From Thiobacillaceae bacterium (GTDB lineage Bacteria > Pseudomonadota > Gammaproteobacteria > Burkholderiales > Thiobacillaceae), in contig JAHENE010000038.1 of NCBI GenBank assembly GCA_024643305.1, forward strand, positions 1 through 12,161: a stretch of DNA of 12,161 bases, given 5' to 3'. The translations under genes were made by a program, and so were the position numbers. Below are positions 1 to 6,880 of this stretch, piece by piece. The notes under the pieces are model-generated. The model searched no databases. It had not been told where the DNA came from and was given only the letters and a program-made list of their open reading frames with translations. The number at the start of each line of letters is the position of its first letter. Within the stretch, counting starts at the first letter, position 1.

Positions 1-1126
1 CCTCGATTTCCTTGAAGCCGCGCGTGGTCATGGCCGGGGTGCCGATGCGGATGCCGCTGGTGACGAAAGGCTTTTGCGGGTCATTGGGAATGGCATTCTT
101 ATTGACCGTAATGTGTGCTCGGCCCAGCGCAGCTTCGGCTTCCTTGCCGGTCAGATTCTTGGCGCGCAGGTCGACCAGAAACACGTGCGATTCGGTGCGG
201 CCGGAAACAATGCGCAGGCCGCGTTCCTGCAGCACTTTGCACATGACGATGGCATTGGCGGCAACCTGTTCCTGGTAGTGCTTGAATTCCTTGCTGGCGG
301 CTTCCTTGAAAGCGGTGGCCTTGCCGGCGATGACGTGCATCAGCGGGCCGCCTTGCAGGCCGGGGAAGATGGCGGAGTTGATGGCCTTCTCGTGCTCGGC
401 CTTCATCAGGATGATGCCGCCGCGCGGTCCGCGCAGGGTTTTGTGTGTGGTGGAGGTGACCACGTCGGCATGCGGCACCGGATTGGGGTAGACGCCGGCG
501 GCGATCAGGCCGGCATAGTGGGCCATGTCCACCATGAAGATTGCGCCGATTTCCTTGGCAATCTTGGCGAAGCGCGCGAAATCGATGCGCAGGGCGTAGG
601 CTGAGGCGCCGGCGATGATCAATTTCGGTTTGTGCTCGCGCGCCTTGGCTTCCATGGCGTCGTAGTCGATTTCTTCCTTGTCGTTCAGGCCGTAGGCCAC
701 GACGTTGAACCACTTGCCGCTCATGTTGAGCGCCATGCCGTGGGTGAGGTGGCCGCCTTCGGCCAGGCTCATGCCCATGATGGTGTCGCCGGGCTTGCAG
801 AAGGCCATGAACACGGCCTGGTTGGCCTGGGAGCCGGAGTTGGGCTGCACATTGGCGGCTTCCGCCCCGAACAGCGCCTTCACGCGGTCGATGGCCAGTT
901 GCTCGGCAATATCCACATATTCGCAGCCGCCGTAGTAGCGCTTGCCGGGGTAGCCCTCGGCGTACTTGTTGGTGAGCTGCGAGCCTTGCGCTTCCATGAC
1001 CGCCGGGCTGGTGTAGTTTTCGGAGGCGATCAGCTCGATGTGATCTTCCTGACGCTTGGTTTCGGACTGGATGGCAGCCCACAGTTCGGGGTCGGTAACG
1101 GCGAGGGTTTGCTGGCGGGAGAACAT
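1..1126 (-). CDS. glyA: Serine hydroxymethyltransferase, 3' end cut off by the window edge
   Basis: GlyA is the cytosolic PLP enzyme that converts serine plus tetrahydrofolate to glycine plus 5,10-methylene-THF, the main source of one-carbon units. About 375 codons are present; the family is usually 415-420, so roughly 40 C-terminal residues lie outside the window. The N-terminal part holds the family blocks [31 protein letters not shown] and EGGHLTHG. The PLP block [13 protein letters not shown] places the Schiff-base lysine at residue 229, the same number as in E. coli GlyA, which supports the ATG at 1126. No good Shine-Dalgarno lies upstream; a possible promoter is at 1159-1164. The channel gene upstream ends 104 nt away on the same strand, with no terminator seen between them, so read-through is possible. 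Identity is very secure. Confidence 0.97.
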   Translation of the reverse strand, partial: MFSRQQTLAVTDPELWAAIQSETKRQEDHIELIASENYTSPAVMEAQGSQLTNKYAEGYPGKRYYGGCEYVDIAEQLAIDRVKALFGAEAANVQPNSGSQANQAVFMAFCKPGDTIMGMSLAEGGHLTHGMALNMSGKWFNVVAYGLNDKEEIDYDAMEAKAREHKPKLIIAGASAYALRIDFARFAKIAKEIGAIFMVDMAHYAGLIAAGVYPNPVPHADVVTSTTHKTLRGPRGGIILMKAEHEKAINSAIFPGLQGGPLMHVIAGKATAFKEAASKEFKHYQEQVAANAIVMCKVLQERGLRIVSGRTESHVFLVDLRAKNLTGKEAEAALGRAHITVNKNAIPNDPQKPFVTSGIRIGTPAMTTRGFKEIE

Positions 1127-1158
1127 GGAAAAGGCCCAGTGGTTTTTACGAATCCCTG

Positions 1159-1164
1159 ATTTTA
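1159..1164 (-). promoter_or_regulatory. Possible -10 box for glyA
   Basis: Read on the minus strand, TAAAAT sits inside TTGGTAAAATCAGGG, about 33 nt before the glyA ATG. It would give a leader of roughly 26 nt. No good -35 hexamer is present at 16-18 nt spacing. This is a sequence-only guess. Confidence 0.35.
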
Positions 1165-1230
1165 CCAAGGCGCGCCGTGTATTGCTCGGATGCTTTAAAG
1201 CCAGGCCATTGAGGGAAGTTTTTGGGGGGA

Positions 1231-2007
1231 TTACCGTTTTTTGTTGTGGCGCAACATTTCCTCACGCAATTGCCGCATTTCCTCGCGCAATTCGCGTATG
1301 TCGCGGTGCATCTCATATCGCAATTTTTTTTCTTCCTCGCCCACCAGCATGGCCGCGATACTGGCAGTTACCAGCGAAAGCACTGTATAGCCAAGCAACA
1401 CGATGAATACTGCAAAAACCCGAGAAGCGGGGGTGGTCGGGAAGAAATCGCCATAACCTACCGTGGCGGCGCTGACAAATGCGAGCCACAGCCCTTCGCC
1501 GTAGGAATGGACGGAGGGTTCCAGCCAGTAGAATCCCACCCCTGCAGCGGCCAGCACGCCCAGCGCCAGCAGGAAAACGTGCGGTAATGAACCGGGCTTG
1601 ATGAGGGCTCCGAAGAACAGGCTCAAGCGAAAAAATCCCAGGATTGCCAGACTTCCGCGCAGAAACCACTCCCAGCCCGTCCAGGGTACTTGAGTGGGAA
1701 TAAGGTTAGCCAGGGCAAACAGGGCAATCAGCAGGGTCAGCCAGTTGCCGCGAATGAAACGCCAAGGTTTTGTCGCAAGACGCGAAAGCGAAAACAGGGT
1801 TGCCAATGTCCCCAAGCCACCCAGTCCGTAGAACACTCTACCCAATTCAGTCGAGTGCGCCTCGCCGCTTGAAAGTTCAAGATAAAACGCCGGGATGGTC
1901 AGAAACAGGAACAGAATTTCCAGCAAGCGCAGGCGTGCTTCCAGCTTGCCGAGATTGGGGGATTCGCTGGTGGAGAGAGGGGTAATTCCCAAGTGGAACA
2001 AATGCAT
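1231..2007 (-). CDS. Six-helix potassium-channel-like protein with C-terminal coiled coil
   Basis: This is an inner-membrane cation channel subunit, probably for K+ and probably tetrameric. The signature is the selectivity filter TVGYGD at residues 182-187 of a 258-residue protein, between hydrophobic segments at about 140-162 and 196-222 (pore helices S5 and S6). Four more hydrophobic segments precede them (about 29-45, 58-77, 89-104, 114-136), giving a voltage-gated-type topology. The S4-like segment has only two arginines (117 and 127) rather than a regular array, so voltage sensing is doubtful. There is no RCK/TrkA-N nucleotide domain; residues 223-258 instead form a charged heptad coil rich in REE. 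The start at 2007 is chosen because GGAG lies 6 nt before it; an in-frame ATG at 2019 would add four residues but has no ribosome site. The gene is divergent from the TRAP binding-protein gene. Family is firm; ion, gating and partner are unknown. Confidence 0.88.
   Translation of the reverse strand: MHLFHLGITPLSTSESPNLGKLEARLRLLEILFLFLTIPAFYLELSSGEAHSTELGRVFYGLGGLGTLATLFSLSRLATKPWRFIRGNWLTLLIALFALANLIPTQVPWTGWEWFLRGSLAILGFFRLSLFFGALIKPGSLPHVFLLALGVLAAAGVGFYWLEPSVHSYGEGLWLAFVSAATVGYGDFFPTTPASRVFAVFIVLLGYTVLSLVTASIAAMLVGEEEKKLRYEMHRDIRELREEMRQLREEMLRHNKKR
1258..1299 (-). repeat. 21-nt tandem duplication coding a coiled-coil heptad
   Basis: Two adjacent 21-nt units (1258-1278 and 1279-1299) match at 17 of 21 bases. 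In the channel frame each codes one heptad of the coil (REEMRQL / REEMLR-like turns). The next 21 bases no longer match well. This suggests the coil grew by duplication of a heptad. Confidence 0.7.
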
Positions 2008-2013
2008 TGGCGG

Positions 2014-2017
2014 CTCC
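2014..2017 (-). promoter_or_regulatory. Ribosome binding site that decides the channel start
   Basis: GGAG on the minus strand lies 6 nt before the ATG at 2007. The upstream in-frame ATG at 2019 is preceded by CCCCCTATTGA, which has no Shine-Dalgarno character. Confidence 0.6.
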
Positions 2018-2061
2018 ATTCAATAGGGGGATTATCGCGCAGCATGCGAGCTTACGGCCCG

Positions 2062-2067
2062 TATAAT
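2062..2067 (+). promoter_or_regulatory. -10 box for the TRAP binding-protein gene
   Basis: A perfect TATAAT lies in CCCGTATAATCC, 40 nt before the ATG at 2108, implying a leader of about 34 nt. The -35 position is weak (GCAGCA at 17 nt spacing), so an activator may be needed. The translation start has AGGAG at 2096-2100, 7 nt before the ATG. The same 11-mer CCCGTATAATC forms the likely -10 region of the TonB receptor gene. Confidence 0.55.
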
Positions 2068-2107
2068 CCAGCATATTCAGAATAGTCAGAGAAACAGGAG
2101 ACGAAAA

Positions 2108-3184
2108 ATGTCCAGAAGGGATTTCATCAAAGGTGCGGGTGCGGGATTGTTGGCGGGAGCGCTGCCGGCGGCACGCGCAGCCGGTTTGCCGGAACTCAAC
2201 TGGCGGTTGTCCTCGAGCTTCCCGAAAAGTCTCGACACTATTTTCGGTGCGGCTGAAACCATGTCCAAACGGGTGGCGCAGATCACCGGCGGCCGTTTCA
2301 AGATCCGAATTTTCCCGCCGGGTGAACTGGTGCCCGGCTTGCAGGTGCTGGATGCCGTTCAGGCAGGCACCGTGGAAATGGGTCACACCGCAGGCTATTA
2401 CTACGTCGGCAAGAACATGGCCTTCGCTTTCGATACTGCACTGCCTTTTGGCCTGACCGCGCGTCAGCAGAATGCCTGGATGTATGCAGGCGGCGGCATG
2501 GAGTTGCTGCGCGGGCTTTATAAAGAGTACAACCTTGTCCAGTTCCCCGGCGGCAATACTGGCGCACAGATGGGCGGCTGGTTCCGGCATGAGATCAAAT
2601 CCCTGAAAGACTTGCGCGGCCTGAAAATGCGCATTCCCGGCATTGGCGGCAGCATCATGGCCAAGCTGGGCGGCGTGCCGCAGACCTTGCCCGGCCCCGA
2701 CATCTATCCTGCGCTGGAGCGCGGCGCGATTGATGCAGCTGAATGGGTAGGCCCGTACGACGATGAAAAACTCGGTTTCTCGCGCATTGCCAAGCACTAT
2801 TACTACCCTGGATGGTGGGAAGGCGGGCCGCAATTGAGTTTCATCGTCAATCAACAGAAATGGAACGAACTGCCCGAGCCTTACCAGGCTGCGCTTGAAG
2901 CAGCCTGTGCCGAAGCCAACGTCACCATGCTGGCTGAATACGATGCCAAGAATCCGGAAGCCCTTATGCGGCTGGTCAAGCAGGGCGTAAAACTACATCC
3001 CTTCCCCAAGGATGTGATGGTGGCTGCGCGCAAGGCCGCGTTCGAACTCTATGAGGAGGAGGCACGCAAGAACCCGGTTTTCAAGAAGTTGTATGACAAC
3101 TGGAAAAAATTCCGCGAAGCGGAAATCCAGTGGTTCAAGGTGGCGGAAGCACCGTACCAGAATTTTATTTACTACACGAAGTAA
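2108..3184 (+). CDS. TRAP transporter solute-binding protein, TakP/FcbT1 type
   Basis: This is the periplasmic binding protein of a tripartite ATP-independent (TRAP) uptake system. It resembles Rhodobacter TakP, which binds 2-oxoacids such as pyruvate through a cation, and the wider mannitol/chloroaromatic group. The N-terminus SRRDFIK followed by a hydrophobic run and AARA|AG at about residue 24 is a twin-arginine signal, so export is probably by Tat in folded form. TakP-like blocks are SSSFPKSLDTIFG (35-47), GELVPGLQ (72-79), GYYYVGK (96-102), PGGNTGAQMGGWFR (147-160), LKMRIPG with the conserved TRAP arginine at 175, and AEWVGPYDDEKLGF (211-224). From memory of the TakP structure, the Gln in GAQMGG and the Glu-Trp of AEWVG sit at the ligand/cation site. 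It has 358 residues, normal length. Its permeases are not next to it but converge on it from 4956-6880. The exact substrate cannot be read from the sequence. Confidence 0.95.
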   Translation: MSRRDFIKGAGAGLLAGALPAARAAGLPELNWRLSSSFPKSLDTIFGAAETMSKRVAQITGGRFKIRIFPPGELVPGLQVLDAVQAGTVEMGHTAGYYYVGKNMAFAFDTALPFGLTARQQNAWMYAGGGMELLRGLYKEYNLVQFPGGNTGAQMGGWFRHEIKSLKDLRGLKMRIPGIGGSIMAKLGGVPQTLPGPDIYPALERGAIDAAEWVGPYDDEKLGFSRIAKHYYYPGWWEGGPQLSFIVNQQKWNELPEPYQAALEAACAEANVTMLAEYDAKNPEALMRLVKQGVKLHPFPKDVMVAARKAAFELYEEEARKNPVFKKLYDNWKKFREAEIQWFKVAEAPYQNFIYYTK

Positions 3185-3197
3185 GCAGGCATTGAAC

Positions 3198-3246
3198 CCG
3201 GGTTGAAACCGTCAAGCGAAGGATCTTTGCACGGAACCCGGTTTTT
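3198..3246 (+). terminator. Intrinsic terminator of the TRAP binding-protein gene
   Basis: A three-step stem: CCGGGTT (3198-3204) with AACCCGG (3235-3241), CCGT (3209-3212) with ACGG (3231-3234), and GCGAAG (3216-3221) with CTTTGC (3225-3230, one G-U pair) around a GAT loop. The right arm is continuous over 17 nt and the left arm has bulges of 4 and 3 nt. Five T follow at 3242-3246. It starts 14 nt after the TRAP gene's stop codon. The minus-strand reading has the same stem but no T run, so it would be at best a weak stop for the convergent DUF3565 transcript. Confidence 0.75.
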
Positions 3247-3265
3247 CTGAGCCGTTTCCAGGAAC

Positions 3266-3472
3266 TTACAGGTTATCTGGTGGCGCGCCCTCATCACATT
3301 TCCTGCAATTTAAAATCTGCCCGAGCATGGACAGACGTCCCTCGGCCGTAACCACCCACGGGCGGTTCGTCCAGGGAGGATCATGGCGAGTGTGCTGGTT
3401 GTGGCCGCACTCCAACTCAGCGACCCAGTGGTTTTCCTCGTCATGGTGGAAGCCGGTAATGTGTCTTTCCAT
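3266..3472 (-). CDS. DUF3565 small protein, likely metal-binding
   Basis: The 68-residue protein matches the DUF3565 pattern: an N-terminal RHITGFHHDEE, then WVAELECGHNQHTRH and PPWTNRPWVV, then GRLSMLGQ and a final CRKC. I recall some relatives labelled pressure-regulated protein; no function is established to my knowledge. Cys22, His24, His27, Cys56 and Cys59 could form a zinc site (C-x-H...H and C-x-x-C); this is inferred from spacing alone. It has no signal peptide and is probably cytosolic. The start at 3472 lies 11 nt after the stop of the phosphatase gene on the same strand, so the two are very likely co-transcribed. No clear Shine-Dalgarno is seen, which fits translation coupled to the gene before it. 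Confidence 0.85.
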   Translation of the reverse strand: MERHITGFHHDEENHWVAELECGHNQHTRHDPPWTNRPWVVTAEGRLSMLGQILNCRKCDEGAPPDNL

Positions 3473-3483
3473 TCTGCAAAAAT

Positions 3484-4080
3484 CTAGTTTGATTCAGCCC
3501 AGCGCACCACGCCAAGTTCTTCAAAGTTGTTGCTGCCTCTCGGTTGCAGGACCAGAAAGTCCGAGGTTTTCATCATTTCAAATGAAACCGCGTTGATGTT
3601 CGGTTCGTGCGTAATCAAAACAAGGTTGCCCTTGCCGTTGTAAGAGCCGATGACTTCATTAAGCTTTGCGGTTTGTGCCGAAGCCGCATCCGGGCCGAGC
3701 ACTTCCAGCAGGGAGAGGAAGTCCGCCTCGGTTCCGTTTCCAAAAGCGATTCTGGCTGTGTCTGTCGTGCGGCAGTATGGGCTGTAGCGAACTTCTGCGA
3801 CAGGTATGTTGTGTTTGCGGAAGCGTTCGCCGATTTCCCTGGCTTCATCACGGCCTTCGTCAGAGAGATTTCGTTCCTCACGGCAGGAAGGGTCGCGCAC
3901 CAGGGAGTTTCCGTTTCCGCGTCCTGTTTGCACGGATCCGTGGCGCATCAGCACCACCTTGCCGCCTTCTGCCAGCTTGGCCCACATTGCATTGTCGGCG
4001 TTTGCGGGGAGCGTGCCGAACGTCCCAATAGAAAGCAGGCCGGTAATGGCCAAAATGCGGAAATCAATTCCAGCGAACAT
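3484..4080 (-). CDS. Secreted histidine phosphatase family protein
   Basis: This is a member of the phosphoglycerate-mutase-like (RHG) superfamily, in which a histidine is phosphorylated during hydrolysis of a phosphoester. The RHG motif LMRHGS gives the nucleophile His47, and the second catalytic histidine is His158 in LITHEPN. RNLSDEGRDEAREIG (70-84) and the SPYCRTTDTA block (100-109) are typical of a small exported subgroup. Residues 1-28 form a signal peptide with likely cleavage at ANA|DN, so it should act in the periplasm. Cys66 and Cys103 are the only two cysteines of the mature part and might form a disulfide. The start at 4080 has GGGAG 6 nt upstream. It lies 77 nt after the NAT stop, enough for its own promoter, though I see no convincing one. 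Substrate unknown. Confidence 0.9.
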   Translation of the reverse strand: MFAGIDFRILAITGLLSIGTFGTLPANADNAMWAKLAEGGKVVLMRHGSVQTGRGNGNSLVRDPSCREERNLSDEGRDEAREIGERFRKHNIPVAEVRYSPYCRTTDTARIAFGNGTEADFLSLLEVLGPDAASAQTAKLNEVIGSYNGKGNLVLITHEPNINAVSFEMMKTSDFLVLQPRGSNNFEELGVVRWAESN

Positions 4081-4157
4081 TTCTGTCTCCCTAGGATGTC
4101 GTTGATATGTGATGGCTTAAATAATTGTGCAAATGCCGTCCGGCAGCCTTGTTGTCC

Positions 4158-4925
4158 TCAATCAACTGCTTCCAGGCCGAACACCTCGCGCAATACGGCA
4201 GGAATCTCTTCCTTGGCAATTTCGCGCGCTTCAGCTTGGCCATGGTTCACGATTTTAAGGCGATCGCCGAACAGAATGGAACGGCCTTCCGGGGTTTGCC
4301 GTATGACCACCCGTTTCTGCACAAACAAGGAATCGGGGTAAGTAGAAGTAAGCCAGTTGGCTGGCATGAAATCGACCCACTCATGGTGAGCCAGATCGAA
4401 ACTGTACTGGTTGGCCCAGTCGCCATCCACTTTTGCCCGCAGAATGAATTCCGCCTCGTTCATGGGCAAAATCTCAAAGGTGTCATGGTCCTGGCGCACC
4501 TCGCCACGCTGTGCCAGACGCATGGGGGCGCGAATTCCGTAACTGCCAAATCCTACGTCGCACAGCCATTCATCGCCATCCAGCATGGCGAGCAAGGCCA
4601 TATGGGTTCGAGGACGGCGAGCGGGGATGGTCATCGGCCGGCAGCCGATGAAACGGTATGGAATGCCCAAGGCCTCCAGGGCCATGGCAAAGAGGCCGTT
4701 GACCTCGAAGCAATAGCCGCCACGCTGGCGGTGGACGATCTTGTCGACAATGTCTTCCGGCTTGAGGGAGATGCCTTTGCCAGCGAGCACGTCCAGATTC
4801 TCGAAGGGTACCGTGTACAGATGGCGACGCATTATTTCGCCAACGCATCGGATGTCCGGGCGAGCATTGCCGTGGTATCCGATGCGCTCAAAATAACCAT
4901 TCAAATCAAAGTTGTCGGCTTTCAT
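4158..4925 (-). CDS. nat: Arylamine N-acetyltransferase
   Basis: This cytosolic enzyme moves an acetyl (or other acyl) group from acyl-CoA to aromatic amines and hydrazines through a cysteine intermediate. The catalytic triad is visible as Cys72 in RGGYCFEVN, His108 in RTHMALL and Asp123 in LCDVGFG. These numbers are close to Cys69/His107/Asp122 of the Salmonella enzyme. VPFENLDVL near residue 38 and the N-terminus FDLNGYFERIGYHG are also typical. At 255 residues it is slightly short of the usual 270-280 but looks complete. The ATG at 4925 is chosen over an in-frame TTG at 4952 because AGGA lies 6 nt before it and the family normally begins here. It follows the dctM stop by 30 nt, so it probably shares the transporter transcript. 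True substrates of most bacterial NATs are unknown. Confidence 0.94.
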   Translation of the reverse strand: MKADNFDLNGYFERIGYHGNARPDIRCVGEIMRRHLYTVPFENLDVLAGKGISLKPEDIVDKIVHRQRGGYCFEVNGLFAMALEALGIPYRFIGCRPMTIPARRPRTHMALLAMLDGDEWLCDVGFGSYGIRAPMRLAQRGEVRQDHDTFEILPMNEAEFILRAKVDGDWANQYSFDLAHHEWVDFMPANWLTSTYPDSLFVQKRVVIRQTPEGRSILFGDRLKIVNHGQAEAREIAKEEIPAVLREVFGLEAVD

Positions 4926-4931
4926 GAGATT

Positions 4932-4935
4932 TCCT
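4932..4935 (-). promoter_or_regulatory. Ribosome binding site that decides the NAT start
   Basis: AGGA on the minus strand, 6 nt before the ATG at 4925, in the short gap after the dctM stop codon. It supports the shorter 255-residue product over the TTG-initiated form. Confidence 0.6.
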
Positions 4936-4955
4936 GAATCAGCCTGCGGCAAGGC

Positions 4956-6341
4956 TTACTTGGGCATGAGGTAGTCCATCTGCCCATCCTGTTCCAACTG
5001 GATTTCGATCGGGCCGCTGGAGACTTCGTGCTTGTAGTGGCCGACCAATTCGGGGAAGGTGATGACCGTGGCCACCATGAGAAGCTGAATGATGAGGAAG
5101 GGCACGGCACCCCAGTAGATGTCGCCGGTTTTGATTTCCGGCGGCGCTACGCTCTTCAGGTAAAACAGTGTGAAGCCGAAGGGCGGATGCATGAAGGAGG
5201 TTTGCATGTTGACTGCCAGCATGACGCCGAACCAGATGGGGTCGATGCCCAGCTTCAATGCGATCGGCATCAGCAGCGGCACCACGATGAAGGCGATTTC
5301 GAAGAAATCCAGAAAGAAGGCCAGCAGGAAGACCAGTACGTTTACCGCGATGAGGAAACCCAGCACACCGCCCGGCATGTGACTGAACAGGCCTTCTACC
5401 CAGAGGTCGCCATTGAGTCCGCGGAAAGTGAGCGAGAAAACCGTGGAGCCGATGAGGATGAAGATCACAAAGCTGGTGAGCTTGAGTGTGGCGTCCATTG
5501 CCTGTTGCGTGATGTCCAGGCTCAGGCGTTTTTTTGCCAGAGCCATCAGCAAGGCGCCGGACGCTCCCATGGCGCCGCCTTCCGTGGGTGTCGCAATGCC
5601 CATGAAGATGGTGCCCAGCACCAGAAAAATCAGCGCCAGCGGCGGCACCAGTGAAGTCAGGAAGCGAAGCGCCAGCTGCGAATGCGTAAGCGTGCGGGCA
5701 GAGGCTGGCAGGGCAGGAACGGACGCCGGCTTGAAGATGGAAACCGCCAGCACCAACAGAACGAACATGACGACGAGCGCAAGGCTCGGCACCAGCGCGC
5801 CCTTGTACATGTCACCCACCGAAGCGCCCATCTGGTCTGCCAGCACGATGAGCACGAGGCTGGGTGGGATGATCTGCGCCAATGTGCCGGAAGCTGCGAT
5901 GACGCCTGTTGCGATGCGCTTGTCGTAGCCGTATCGCATCATGATGGGCAGCGAGATGAGCCCCATGGCGATGACGGAGGCGGCTACCACGCCGGTTGTT
6001 GCAGCGAGCAGCGCGCCGACAAAGATCACTGAATAGGCCAGGCCGCCGCGCACCCGGCCGAACATCTGGCCCATGGTGTCGAGCAGTTCCTCGGCCATGC
6101 CTGAACGCTCAAGGATCAGGCCCATGAAAGTGAAGAAGGGGATGGCCAGTAGAACCTGGTTGCTGGCGATGCCGTAGACGCGCTGGGGCAGGGCTTGCAG
6201 GAATGCGAAATCGAATAAACCGTTTTGAATGCCGATGAAGGCAAACAACAGGCCGTTGGCTGCCAGCGAAAATGCCACCGGGTATCCCAGCAGCAGAAAC
6301 ACGACCAGACTGGCGAACATCAGGGGGGCGAGGAATTCCAT
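4956..6341 (-). CDS. dctM: TRAP transporter large permease (DctM/FcbT3-like)
   Basis: This is the main Na+-coupled translocation subunit of the TRAP system in the inner membrane. The 461-residue protein is mostly hydrophobic, with about 11-12 membrane segments. Family landmarks are IPFFTFMGLILERSGMAEELL (67-87), TTGVVAASVIAMG (115-127), the GTLAQIIPPS block (152-161), TPTEGGAMGASGAL (251-264), FFLDFFEIAFI (342-352) and MQTSFMHPPFGFTLFYLK (379-396). The DFFE and MHPPFGF blocks fit the mannitol/chloroaromatic branch, matching the TakP/FcbT1-type binding protein at 2108-3184. After the last helix (ending near 430) there is a polar tail of about 30 residues. Its ATG overlaps the dctQ stop by one base (TGATG), with a GGAGGAGG ribosome site at 6346-6353, so translation is coupled. 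Confidence 0.96.
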   Translation of the reverse strand: MEFLAPLMFASLVVFLLLGYPVAFSLAANGLLFAFIGIQNGLFDFAFLQALPQRVYGIASNQVLLAIPFFTFMGLILERSGMAEELLDTMGQMFGRVRGGLAYSVIFVGALLAATTGVVAASVIAMGLISLPIMMRYGYDKRIATGVIAASGTLAQIIPPSLVLIVLADQMGASVGDMYKGALVPSLALVVMFVLLVLAVSIFKPASVPALPASARTLTHSQLALRFLTSLVPPLALIFLVLGTIFMGIATPTEGGAMGASGALLMALAKKRLSLDITQQAMDATLKLTSFVIFILIGSTVFSLTFRGLNGDLWVEGLFSHMPGGVLGFLIAVNVLVFLLAFFLDFFEIAFIVVPLLMPIALKLGIDPIWFGVMLAVNMQTSFMHPPFGFTLFYLKSVAPPEIKTGDIYWGAVPFLIIQLLMVATVITFPELVGHYKHEVSSGPIEIQLEQDGQMDYLMPK

Positions 6342-6880
6342 CAGGCCTCCTCCGCCTGTTTTTCTGTCTGGGCAGTATTGAGTCCCGTGAGAATCCTGAT
6401 GCGCTTGATGATTTCGGATATGCCTTGCAAGAACAGGAGCGCAAAGCCGAGTGGCAGTAGCAGTTTTACCGGCCAGCGCACCAGCCCGCCGGCGTCGGGC
6501 GACATCTCATTGATCCTCAATGATTCCATAAGCAAAGGCCACGACAGCCAGGCCAGCAGGCCGGCAAAGGGCAGCAGGAAGAACAGCCCACCCAGCAGAT
6601 CGATCCAGGCTTGGGTTCTGGCTGAGAGGCGCTGGTGGATGATGTCGATGCGCACATGGCCGTTGTGCTTAAGGGTGTAGCCGGCGCCCAGCAGGATGAG
6701 GGCGGCGAACAGATACCACTGTGCCTCGAGCCATGCATTCGATCCTTCCCCCAGAAAACGTCTCGACAGAGCGTTGCCAGTGGCGATGAGGGTGGCAATG
6801 AGCACCCCCCACATCACAATGCGGCCGATGCGTTCGTTGAGCTGGTCAATCAGGCGGCTGAAAGCAAACAGGGCATTCAT
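6341..6880 (-). CDS. dctQ: TRAP transporter small permease (DctQ/FcbT2-like)
   Basis: This is the small four-helix inner-membrane subunit that pairs with the large permease and docks the binding protein. The 179-residue protein has hydrophobic segments at about 21-38, 53-70, 93-116 and 138-156. The family block NAWLEAQWYLFAALILLG with KHNGHVRID (residues 48-79) is clear. The N-terminal positive SRR at 39-41 follows the first helix. Its ATG overlaps the stop of the esterase gene by four bases (ATGA), with GGAG seven bases upstream inside that gene. This ties its synthesis to the esterase as well as to dctM. Confidence 0.95.
   Translation of the reverse strand: MNALFAFSRLIDQLNERIGRIVMWGVLIATLIATGNALSRRFLGEGSNAWLEAQWYLFAALILLGAGYTLKHNGHVRIDIIHQRLSARTQAWIDLLGGLFFLLPFAGLLAWLSWPLLMESLRINEMSPDAGGLVRWPVKLLLPLGFALLFLQGISEIIKRIRILTGLNTAQTEKQAEEA
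6346..6353 (-). promoter_or_regulatory. Strong ribosome binding site for dctM inside dctQ
   Basis: GGAGGAGG on the minus strand at the very end of dctQ, 4 nt before the TGATG stop/start overlap. It is the strongest Shine-Dalgarno in the window and would give the large permease its own high initiation as well as coupling. Confidence 0.65.

Noticed and set aside
1127..1230. Glycine riboswitch or other structured leader before glyA
   Set aside because: The gap is only 104 nt, the likely leader is about 26 nt, and I see no glycine-aptamer core or clear long stems.
1877..2854. Long open frame (325 codons) on the minus strand opposite the TRAP binding-protein gene
   Set aside because: It has no recognisable domain, lies fully across a clear Tat-exported protein and the channel start, and is the kind of stop-free shadow expected in GC-rich coding DNA.
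4126..4150. Possible terminator hairpin after the NAT gene (TGCC-GGAC-GGCA on the minus strand)
   Set aside because: The stem is only four to five pairs and is not followed directly by a T run; it is too weak to claim.
4926..4952. Upstream in-frame TTG start for NAT, adding nine residues
   Set aside because: A rare start codon without a ribosome site; the extra residues have no family match, while the ATG at 4925 has AGGA at good spacing.
5028..5654. Open frame of 208 codons on the plus strand opposite dctM
   Set aside because: The product is a His/Gln/Glu-rich low-complexity string typical of the antisense of hydrophobic membrane codons; dctM is unambiguous.
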